Below, piece after piece: positions 11,001-23,000 of a stretch of 64,000 bases of DNA (positions are counted from its first letter, which is position 1; every line of letters starts with the position of its first letter). This DNA comes from Dactylorhiza incarnata (lineage: Eukaryota > Streptophyta > Magnoliopsida > Asparagales > Orchidaceae): contig JAWHQI010000266.1 of NCBI GenBank assembly GCA_033032865.1, positions 2,951,501-3,015,500 on the forward strand. Reading direction: 5' to 3'. The translations under genes were made by a program, and so were the position numbers. Below the pieces are notes generated by a model. That model was not told the DNA's origin. It made no database searches and worked only from the letters and a program-made list of their open reading frames with translations.

Positions 11001-14000
11001 ACCGGGTGCATTTCCCCAAAGGTGCCCTAAAGTTCCTGCACCGAACTGCAGTACAAAATCATCCCCAAAGATTTCGAATTCCTCACAACTTCCCTCTAGA
11101 TCTAGCTTCTTGGAAGGTTCATCTACAAATAGAATGTTGAAACCAGAGAACTGGTCTCGACGTTCGAAAGGGAGATGCAGCTAACCCTTACTTGACCCGA
11201 GCGAGACCCTTGACCAGTCACTAAGAACCGCTGAACCCAACCCTTGGAATATTTTTAAGTCCTCAAACTGACCCCTTAAGCTGCACCGTGGAGGTCCCAC
11301 CGCATACCCAGAAGCTCTCAAGGAACTTCCCCTCCCAAGCCAATGCTGAGCCTGGGCACCTTGGAGGGCACTAAGGATCACCTCACCGTCCACCTTCAAT
11401 GATAGGGGGAGGGGAGGGGTAGTGCTTGCTCACACGTGAGGGGGGGGGGGGGGTACCAACATCCCTTCCCAAGGTGCCCATGGGGGTCTATTTATAGACT
11501 TCCCAAAAATTGGGCTGCGGATAGCCAAAAATCCACTATCCGCAGACCAACAACCAACCCGAACGACCGAAAAATGAGGGGGGGGGGGGCGAGTGGGGTT
11601 CCGCCGTTCACTCGCCTGGTGGTTTGCACATCTGAACTCCTAGGCGGGCGAATGCTTGATTGCACTCGCCCCTCTTGGCCTGGGCGAATGCCCTTCTGCC
11701 TTGGGTGAATGCCCCCTTGGGTTCGTTCATCCCCTAGATCCTGGGGCCTGAGGGCCCACTCGACGAATACGGGGTTGTACATCGCCAAAGCTTCAACGGA
11801 AACACGACCGCAGTGAATTCCAGATCATGAGTGGGGTAGTTGCGCTCATGAACTTTCAATTGCCTCAACCCATAAGCGATAACACGATCATCCTGCATCA
11901 AGACACATCCCATGCCTACTCCAGAAGCGTCAGTGTAAACTGAAAAATCTGTCCCCTCTGAAGGAAGAGATAACACTGGCGCAGAACACAGACGTTGCTT
12001 CAATTTCAAGAAGGCCTGCTCACACTGATCTGACCACTCGAATCTAGCATGCTTTTGAGTTAGCTTTGTCAGAGGAGCAGCAAGAGAGGAAAAACCTTTG
12101 ACGAAACGTCGGTAGTAGCCATCCAATCCAAGGAAACTGCGAATTTTAGTAGGGGTAGAAGGTCACTTCCAGTCCATAACTGCATAAATCTTGGCAGGAT
12201 CAACGGAGAGTCCATCTCCTGAAATAACATGCCCTAAGAAAGCAACACGATCCAACCGGAACTCACATTTTGCCAGCTTGACATAGAGTTGATGCTGACG
12301 AAGAGTGGAGAGAGTAAGTCTAAGATGTGTTGCATGCTCCTCACGAGTCTTAGAAAAGACCAAAATATCATCAATAAATACGATGATGAACTTATCCAGG
12401 TACTCACAGAAGACACGGTTCATCATATCCATAAAAGCAGGGTGCGTTAGTCAAACCAAAGGGTGTCACTAAGAATTCAAAATGACCATACCGAGTCCGA
12501 AAAACAGTCTTGGGAACGTCAAATTCCTTGATCTTCATCTGATGGTAACCCGATCTGAGATCTATCTTGGAGAAGACCGTACTACCCTTGAGCTGATCAA
12601 AGAGATCATCTACGCGCGGAAGAGGATACTTATTCTTGACTGTCACCTTATTCAGGTCCCGATAATCAATACAAAGCCTCATGGAACCGTCCTTTTTCAC
12701 GAAGAGGACAAGGGCTCCCCAAGGTGAAGAGCTAGGACGAATGTATCCACGCTCAAGCAGTTCATCCAATTGCGATCTAAGCTCCTCTAGTTCGCACGGG
12801 GCCATATGGTACAGAGCTTTAGATATGGGGCGCGTCCCAGGCTATACGTCGATGGAGAACTCCACATCTCGATCAGGAGGCATCCCAGGCAATTTAGCAG
12901 GAAAGACATCAGGAAACTCAGAAACAATTGGAAGAGATTCAAGTTGAGGAAAGACAGAATCCAAAAGTGAAACATATACGAAATAAGCAGAGCATCCTTG
13001 ACTAAGAAGGCGAGTGTCGCGCACAACAAAAATACCTTTGGGTGACTACGGAAATTTAAGTGGAGAGAGAAAGGAGAGGGAGAAGAGGTCTTTTAAAAAA
13101 AATGCCCAAAAAAGGTGAAGAGATCTATCAATAATATGAAGACACATTGATGCAACAATTCGTCAATTTTTCTTGTATAACATAACACAACCTTATAATG
13201 TGTATTTGATTTAATGCATTCTTTCACTATTTCCATTTTTTCTTATTTATTTCACTATTCCATTATTTCATATTTATTTCAGTAACATTACCATTTAAAG
13301 CTTCTAGAACGGACTATGACCAACTGTGGAAGTGCTCATAGGCATTGAACTCTGCTTAAGAAGATTCTGTATTGATGTTAATTTCAGTAGTATTGAATCT
13401 TTTAAAAATTGTGAAACTTTCACCTAATAAATGCATTTTTAAATATCAGATGTTAGAAACATGTCAGATTGAGTATTTAAATATCGGATGTCGAAAGTCG
13501 GTGATATATCAGAGATTTTAAATATCAGATCTTCATATATCTTATAAAAAAAATACTATATATATAATATAATTATATATTCTAAAAGTAAAAAAGAAAT
13601 TAACTTAACTAGTTGATGAACAATGAGCTATGTATGCCCGAAAAGAAATTCAAAGGATATCCAAAATAAAATATTATTAACAAGTACAAATAGATAAATT
13701 ATAAAATATATTTAATATTATGAACAATGAGTCATGTATGCTCCACCTTCCTCCTCGTCCCAAACAACATCAGTCGCTACCACTACCGCCGCCGCCTCCA
13801 CTTCCCCGCTTGGATCCCTTGCCCTCACTTGGGCCCCCGCTACTAGGCCCACCTCTACCAGTTCAGACAACCCCGATTCCACCGACACATCGACGACCCT
13901 AGCTCTTTTATTACTAGTAACACCTCGAGCTTCTCCGCAATTTCCTGTGCTTTTGCTTTTCACAGCCGTACTCGCCCACCCACGTCTGCCCTCTCGAAGA

Positions 14001-17000
14001 CTTGTCCGTGTTGGTTTGCTCTGAAGATGAACGTCCTAACTTCAGAGAATTGGATCCTCTGATGCTCGCGGATGACCCCTACGAACCTTGACCTTGATGA
14101 CAAGATCGTTTTCCAAGAGGGGAGTGTTGATACAGATATGACCTCCCGGACACATGTCTCCCTCTGCATATGTAGCCTAAGAGCATTATCATGTGCTCTG
14201 TATGTCCTACTCCCATTTATATATGAGTGGAAGTGCCTCTTTATCTTTATCTTTGAGATCTTGCGTGCTAGACTCTCCTAGTTGAGAGAGGCTCTTAGGG
14301 GGAACCTGCCCTCAAAAGTTCGGGTCGAGCTTGCGTCGGCATTTATATCTTTGTTTCGTGTTCAATCTTACAATTTCAGTTCGTGATAGTGTGCAACTAT
14401 TAATATCCTTGATTAATTAAAAGTTTTTTCAAGCGGAATAAATTTATGTTAAAAGTATAAATATAATCAATTAATAAATGTGTTGAACGTTCCAATATGA
14501 AATAAGAAAAATATAAATTGGAAGAATTATATAAAATTGATTTTAGTAATAACACATGTTAAAGACAACAAAACATTAAGTTTAATTGATTTAAACATTT
14601 ATAATATAATAATACTTATAAATGAATTTAAACATATATTGCTTTGCTAACTTAATATAAAATAAAATATTAGATGATATGTTCGAAAGTCATGTTGGCC
14701 GATACATAAAAAAATGGATATTTCGGCCTATATTTTAAGAATATATATGATCTATTTTTTTGGGAAAAATATCGTTTTCCCCTCAAAAATAACACTTCAA
14801 CAGTCATGCGGATATGTTGAATGCGGATATGTTGAAGACCATTTAAAATAGTGAATAAATATTTATTTGGCTTATGAATATTGATAGAAAGCTTGCATGT
14901 AACCGCTGAACTAACTTTGTAGCTGTTTCTCTGATCTACGAGTTACAGGTTTGTATGTGAAAAAGTAATGCTAAAATTGGCTTGTGGATCTGTAGGCTTT
15001 TTTCCAAAGATGGTGGGTAGAACAAGGTGTTGAGGTGCAAGAAGTTGTTAAACAATTGGTAGATTCTGGTCAACTGGAGTTCATGTATGAAGTGGTCAAC
15101 CAATTGGTCTTTTGTTAAGATCTTATTTATCTCACAAGTTTTTTGCTTTTGTGTGATGAGAAGGATTTCTTTTGGTGCAGAAATGGTGGCTGGTGCATGC
15201 ATGATGAGGCAGCTACCCACTATATTGATATGATTGATCAAACTACTCTTGGTCATCGCATGATAAAGAAACAATTTAATAAGACTCCTCGAATTGGTTG
15301 GCAGATTGATCCTTTTGGACATTCTGGGGTGCAAGGCTACTTGCTTGGAGCAGAGGTATCATAAGGATCTGATTTCTATTTCTCAGTTTTTTTATATTTG
15401 AATATTAAACTATAAGCATGCAAAACTACATTTGATTGGAAGATCACAACCATTCAAATAGTAATCAGCTTCGTACAACATTCTTTACTATGGCTGAAGA
15501 CTTTTAGAAGACATTAACTGTGAAGCACGTATGTTACCTTATGGATTGTCTACTAAAGGCTACATTCCCATCCTTGATGTACACATAAAGTTCATCTTGC
15601 TCTGTTGACATATTTTTTGCATATGAGATGAATGAATTTGTCGTACTTATTCTTGCTCCAAATGCTTGTGCATGCATAATCTGAGTGCCACGATATGCCG
15701 CACCAACTCATTGGTCATTTATCTCTTGTTAATTGCCGTCTATTTTGCACTTTGAAAATGGTTGCATATTATACAATGCAAAATCTCATTTGGTTGTAAG
15801 GTGCAAACTAACTGAACTTTTTAAAAACTTCCCCTTCTAATCATTTTATCTCCGTTTAGGAGCTGCTCTATAACTCATGAAGAGATATTATTAATGTTGA
15901 AACCGAAATCTTGCGAACAAGACTTGGTCTCTGTGGAGTTCGGGGTCCCAAAAGAGGGGTGGCCTCACACCTACTTCACTCAAGCTAACAATCTAGGCAC
16001 AGAACTAGGAACTCAAAGGACGAACCCAAGGCCTCAGCGTGGAGGTCCCACCACACACCCGGAAGACTAACAAGCACTTTCCCTCCGAAGCCAAAGACTG
16101 AGACAAAGCACCATTGGAGGACTCTCTTGGCCAACCAAAACATCTAAGGGGAAATCCCAAACTGAATCCCCCTCCTAAAGGTGCTCTCTTGGGTCTATTT
16201 GTAGCGTTCCTCGTCCGAGCCGCCAATAGCGTAATCCGGACAAACAGTCTGACTATACGCAGCCCAAATGGGACTGCCGACAGCGTAACTCCGCCGTTCT
16301 AAGAGTTAATTAACTGACCCTTAAGGTCTTCTTGGTAATTTCACCTCGGGGTTCCCACGGGGCGAGTGGTTCGTGAAAACACCACTCGCCTACGATAAAA
16401 ATATAAGCTACATAAAGAGGGCATCACAGGCATTTTAATTTACAAGAGCATAAACTCCATACTTCGGCACGCAGGCCGGCAAATATAAATAGATAAGCCC
16501 TTCTCGGGGCGGCACAACTTTGGGCTTAAGCCGGCAACCCCCTGCTTGGTACTGCGACACCTGTACGCCAACGTCTCGCCATGCGGTAGCAAACTGAGCC
16601 TCGGCCAATTGAAGCAAACTGAGCAATATTGCCCACACCCCTTTCCCGAGGCGGCGACATTTTATAAATACGAGCAAATACTAAATATCTTCCACAGAGT
16701 CTCCTCCGGGGTCCCCATAACATCACCAATCCGGCCCCCATGCCCGGACGGGCTTCACACAGAAACATCACCAATCCGGTCTACACACCCGGATGAGCTT
16801 CACACAGAAACATCACCAATCCGGTCTACACACCCGGATGGGCTTCACACAGAATGCCTAAACCCGTACTCACACTTCCGTGCGCTAATGTGGTTAATTT
16901 CGGGGATGCGCACATCAACCCGTCGGAGAGCACACCTCCTCCACCTGATGGTGGAGGGGAGCTTCCATGCAAGTATGAGAATTGAAGGCTTCACCTGCCC

Positions 17001-20000
17001 AAGTAGAAATTCGTTACCCTTGACGCGTGCTTTTGACGGAGTCGCAACCGAAGACCTTGCGCGAGCTCGACGTCCAGCGGCCATAGCGGCTTTACACGAT
17101 CTGATATGCCTCAACTTTCATGCTTTGGAGACAAGAAGAGGAGTGGCGGGAGAGAAGCCCCCGACACTCCTCGCTCCGGTCGGCCACGAGAGAGGAGCTC
17201 CCGGCCGGATCTTGCCTTGGACGGCCACGGGAGAGGAGCTCCCGGCCGGATCTCGCCTCGGTCGGCCACGGGAGAGGAGCTCCCGGCCGAATCTCGCCTC
17301 GGTCGGCCACGGGAGAGGAGCTCCCGGCCGGATCTTGCCTTGGACGGCCACGGGAGAGGAGCTCCCGGCCGGATCTCGCCTCGGTCGGCCACGGGAGAGG
17401 AGCTCCCGGCCGGATCTCGCCTCGGTCGGCCACGGGAGAGGAGCTCCCGGCCGGATCTTGCCTTGGACAGCCACGGGAGAGGAGCTCCTGGCCGGATCTT
17501 GCCTTGGACGGCCACGGGAGAGGAGCTCCCGGCCGGATCTTGCCTTGGACGGCCACGGGAGAGGAGCTCCCGGCCGGATCTTGCCTTGGACGGCCACGGG
17601 AGAGGAGCTTCCGGCCGGATCTCGCCTCGGTCGGCCACGGGAGAGGAGGAAGGGAGATCGGGGATCCTCCTTTTGCTCACGGGCGACGAGAGGGGGAAGG
17701 GCGACGGGGAGCGGGGGCCTCGACTGCTGCCCTAGATGCGCGCGAACAGGAAGGGGGAGCCTCTCGGCTCCTCTTGCGGCTGGGAAGGAAAAGCCCCCTT
17801 TTTGAGTTTATTTTTAGGTTTTATAAAAAACCCTAGCCAAACATGGCTATCCGCAGCCCTCTTTTCTAAACGCACACCAAACTCCGCTACTCGCACCCCC
17901 ATTCTTTGTTTATTTAAGAATATGGATCCTAACCGCACCCCGGTCAATGCTAGTCAATCACGGGACACCACGGGTCCCCGCTATCTGGGGAGGGTCCCAC
18001 CCGACGGGTACGGGGTTGTACACAATCCCCGCTCTTTGCGAGCGTGTCTCACGCTCGGAAAGAAATGTCCAACCCCAAGTATCCGACGGGTGGGAGCCGA
18101 CCCGAAAAAAAATGGGTATATAATCATATGAATGATGATTCTTCTCTTTTTTTGTGCTCATATTTGTCCTGATGTGATAACCTTTCCTTTTGTTGCCTTT
18201 ACATGATCAATTTGGTTGTCAACAACCTTGGTTATACACTATGCCTTCTTTTTTGTGGTAGAAACATTATGCCCTTCATGTTCTCAGAATGACATGCCAC
18301 TTAATGTCTATTAGCGAGCAAACTCATAATTTAGAGCGCAGTTCTTTTTACTGTTGCATATTGTGTTATTCAGGAATGGGCCTCAAGGATGATTGATGGT
18401 GCTGAGGAATAGAATGCTCACTATTATCTATAATGATTACATAAACAATCATGCATTGACAATTCCAAATGAATCTGATTTTGTTTCTAAAACTAATCAA
18501 ATAATGTTGTGACATTGTAGGATTCGTTATCTTAAGCTTTTGTTTTCAAAACTATTCTTAAAGAACTTCGATTGTCAGTGAAAACTGTCAATTTAACAAG
18601 CATAACTAATCTCTTATATGCTAAAGCCTTATATTGAATCTCATCCTGTCTCAAACTGTCATCCGAGAGGTTTACCTGCTCTACCGGTTAGATGAGAGCC
18701 CGAACAGCGGAACCATCACGGAGCCGAAACCAAAGAGCCTCCATGAGAGGTCAACCTGCCATTCCAAAGAACTTGTCACCTTGCCAGCCTCTCCAGAGAT
18801 CAACCTGAACCCCTCGTCTAGTGAGAGCCCGGGAGCGGAATCGATCTAGGGCATTCCAGCATAAAAACTTGTCACCTTGCCAGCCTCTCCAGAGATCAAC
18901 CTGAACCCCCCGTCTAGTGAGAGCCCGAGAGCGGAATCGATCTGGGGCATTCCAGCACAAAAACTTGTCACCTTGCCAGCCTCTCCAGAGATCAACCTGA
19001 ACCCCCCGTCTAGTGAGAGCCCGGGAGCGGAATCGATCTGGGGCATTCCAGCACAAAAACTTGTCACCTTGCCAGCCTCTCCAGAGATCAACCTGAACCC
19101 CCCGTCTAGTGAGAGCCCGGGAGCGGAATCGATCTGGGGCATTCCAGCACAAAAACTTGTCACCTTGCCAGCCTCTCCAGAGATCAACCTGAACCCCCCG
19201 TCTAGTGAGAGCCCGGGAGCGGAATCGATCTGGGGCATTCCAGCACAAAAACTTGTCACCTTGCCAGCCTCTCCAGAGATCAACCTGAACCCCCCGTCTA
19301 GTGAGAGCCCGGGAGCGGAATCGATCTGGGGCATTCCAACACCAAACATATACCACCTTGCCAGCCTCTCCAGAGATCAACCTGAACCCCCCGTCTAGTG
19401 AGAGCCCGGGAGCGGAATCGATCTGGGGCATTCCAGCACCAAACATATACCACCTTGCCAGCCTCTCCAGAGATCAACCTGAACCCCCCGTCTAGTGAGA
19501 GCCCGGGAGCGGAATCGATCTGGGGCATTCCAGCATAAAGAACTTATCACCTTGAACTCATGGTTAGTATAAAAACAATACATATGAAATGGTATTTAAG
19601 AATGAATGCATACAAGAATTTTATGGATAGAAACGCTTCAAGTCATCCACGCTCTTGGCTCGGCCGAGGGGTACCGCTTCCACATCCTGGAGGTGGTACC
19701 CTCCTGACTTTAGCACTTCACTTACAAAATATGGGCCTTCCCAGTTGGGGTTGAGCTTCTAAAACGCTATCAACTTCTCGACAATGGATAGGGTAAAATA
19801 GTCTGGGCATAACCCGGAATCTCATGAGAACGGGGCTCGCAGAATGGGGCAAAATCGCAAGAGCGACATGATAAACAAAATCGGAAGCCCTGTGAAGCCA
19901 AAATCATAGTGCAGGCCGGACTAAGCCTTATTGAGTGTACAATTCTTGAACCAAGTAAAAAGTACTAACACCGCCTATTTTGAGATGTAAATAACTTTCT

Positions 20001-23000
20001 TCAATGTTAAGTGTAAAACTGGCCATAAGATCAAGTAAAACACAATCTGTATGGTTCTTACCCTTATTTTTGGAAAGGACTTGCACCTTAAATAAAAAGC
20101 TTAGCAGTAGCGTATGCAATTTTACCCTTCTTCGACAAAAACTCGGTCAATAAAATATTTGGGCTAGTGATTAGAACATTTAACTTACTATCGTTTTAAC
20201 ATTATCTGCATCACCAGTGTGATCGTTGAGGTGCTCTGTTATGAGGTTAACATATCACACCGCTTAATTCTTAATTTATTTTACGTATTTGCTTATGGGG
20301 TGGAAGCTAATCCAAAGAAAATGTAGGATATGTTATAGTGACCAGTTCCAAATTTAGTTAGGTAGTTAAGAGGCTTCATAGGTTTAAATTACTATTACAA
20401 AAAAAATCTCATGAACTATGAGTTAATATCTCTATTACTGACAAATCTATTGAAGAAGTGATCTTTCCAGTGAACTATTGAAGCAAAAGAAGCATTCAAA
20501 TAATTGAAATTAGCTGACAGCAATCCTCCAATCCTGACATTACCATATTTCTCTAAGACGTTTATAGTAGAGACACATGCTTCAAATCTGAGAGTGGCAG
20601 CAATATTAACTCAGGATCATCATCCTATTGTGCATATCAGTAAGACTTTAAGACCTAGAAATGTCGCATTATCAATTTATGAGAAAAACTGCTCGTAATA
20701 GCTTTAGCTATAAAATTGGAGACATTATCTGATAGGAACACATTTTTATATCAGCACAAACCATCATGGTCAAAATATTTGATGAAGCAGAGAAACACCA
20801 CTCAACAACACCAAAAATATATCACCAAGTTTCTGGGATATGACTTGCATATGAAAAATGTAGTGAAAACAACGGTGCAAATGGTTTGTCAAGACAACAC
20901 CAGGAAGTTAACACCAGGAAGTTGAGGCACGACTAGCGGCCCTAGTAGTTATGACATCTTATCTATTGCAAAGAATCAAACGTACATGAGGCTATTGGGG
21001 TCACATTTTATAATAGAAGAATTAGTTAAGAAGAAAGAAGATAATACATATAAGCCCGAATATCAGGGTGTTAATAGAGTGTTGAAGAGGAAGTGAAAGT
21101 TTGTAACTGGAGATGATGAAGTTAAGAAACTTTAATTACAGTTATATCATGACACTGGAATTGGTGGGCATTCAGGAATAACAACCACTTAATTGCCCAA
21201 ACAACTCTATTATTGGAAGAAGCTCAAGGTCACCTTTCACGACTATATCAGTAAATGCAGTGTCTAGATCTCACTGGAAGGAAATAATCGTTGTTGTGGT
21301 AGACCATTTGAGTAAATTGACTCTCTCTATGACATTATGTCATCCCTATTTGGCAACAACCGTGGCGTAGAGCTTCCTGGACTTAACTGATACAAGAAAA
21401 TAAAAGTTTTAAACATGATGTTAATAGATGCTCACAAGAAAACTCTGAGATGACAATGTTTCCTCCGAAATGAGCATTTATCCGGTTGAAGAGACTTTGC
21501 ATTTTCCATCTTACTAAACAATGACATTGAACCACGAAACCTTTCAATGATTCACTACACTGCATTAGTTGCTAGTACCAGATCTCTTCGTCTTACGTCT
21601 ATAATTTCTTTATGACGTATATTTGGCTTGTGCAAAAGTGAATGTCGTAGGGGAGAAAAAATGGTATGTACATTTTTCGGGATCACTTCAAGTAGAAAAA
21701 AAAGTTCGGAAGAAGATTGACACGTAGAATATTTTCCGGCATAATAACATTAATCAGACAATATTACTCATTCTCTTCCGACCGAAATAACCCTCATCCA
21801 ATATTTTGGACAAGAGCAGGGAAACTGGAGAACATGGGGCTTGAATTGGAATCAAAGGATGAGGTGACTTCTATGACTCGATCGACATGGTTAGATTTTA
21901 GGACAGATTCTGGCTTTGCTCATGATATTGGGGTCAGCAATTACTCGGATTTCAAGAGCCTTCTGATTCTAAAAGATATTTTAAAGTTCGATTGAAAGAT
22001 ATACTTGACATCGTGCAGGTACTTAAACCTTTTCCTATATACTTCTGCCCAACCCCCTGACAAGGATTAAATTTCGTTGAGTATCTTTCACATGAGAAGG
22101 AAGGAAATTAAGGAAAACGAAAACCTGAAACATGAACACTCGCCCCAAGATGGCGTCACGGTCAACTGGGGCAGGTGGTGCTGAGCACTTGGCACGCGCA
22201 GCGAAAGTGTGCCGCAAAGTCTCCATGACCTCCCGCCGAAACTCTCGCCGGAATCCCTCAGACTGAGACTGCGAGACCCCTCCCGCGGGTGTCAGCGCAT
22301 TACCTTGGTCATCACTCAGTTCCTCTTCTCTAGCCATGATGTCCGCCCGAGCTTTTCTGTGTTGGCCACTCTCCACGCTCACCGCACCATGTGTTGAAAC
22401 CGAAATCTTGCGAACAAGACTTGGTCTCTGTGGAGTTCGGGGTCCCAAAAGAGGGGTGGCCTCACACCTACTTCACTCAAGCTAACAATCTAGGCACAGA
22501 ACTAGGAACTCAAAGGACGAACCCAAGGCCTCAGCGTGGAGGTCCCACCACACACCCGGAAGACTAACAAGCACTTCCCCTCCGAAGCCAAAGACTGAGA
22601 CAAAGCACCATTAGAGGACTCTCTTGGCCAACCAAAACATCTAAGGGGAAATCCCAAACTGAATCCCCCTCCTAAAGGTGCTCTCTTGGGTCTATTTGTA
22701 ACGTTCCTCGTCCGGGCCGCCAATAGCGTAATCCCGACAAACAGTCTGACTATACGCAGCCCAAATGGGACTGCCGACAGCGTAACTCCGCCGTTCTAAG
22801 AGTTAATTAACTGACCCTTAAGGTCTTCCTGGTAATTTCACCTCGGGGTTCCCACGGGGCGAGTGGTTCGTGAAAACACCACTCGCCTACGATAAAAATA
22901 TAAGCTACATAAAGAGGGCATCACAGGCATTTTAATTTACAAGAGCATAAGCTCCATACTTCGGCACGCAGGCCGGCAAATATAAATAGATAAGCCCTTC

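Noticed and set aside
14936..15334. Minus-strand frame of 132 codons
   Set aside because: It is antisense to mannosidase exons B and C.
16546..17836. Open frames of up to about 420 codons (and the copies at 23043-24321)
   Set aside because: They lie inside an LTR and pass through the 41-bp minisatellite; no domain and no conservation beyond the repeat.
18680..19545. CRISPR-like array
   Set aside because: The repeats are contiguous with no unique spacers, and the genome is eukaryotic.
18751..19583. Repeat-protein frames on both strands
   Set aside because: Explained by a 96-bp tandem array divisible by 3; nothing independent supports translation.
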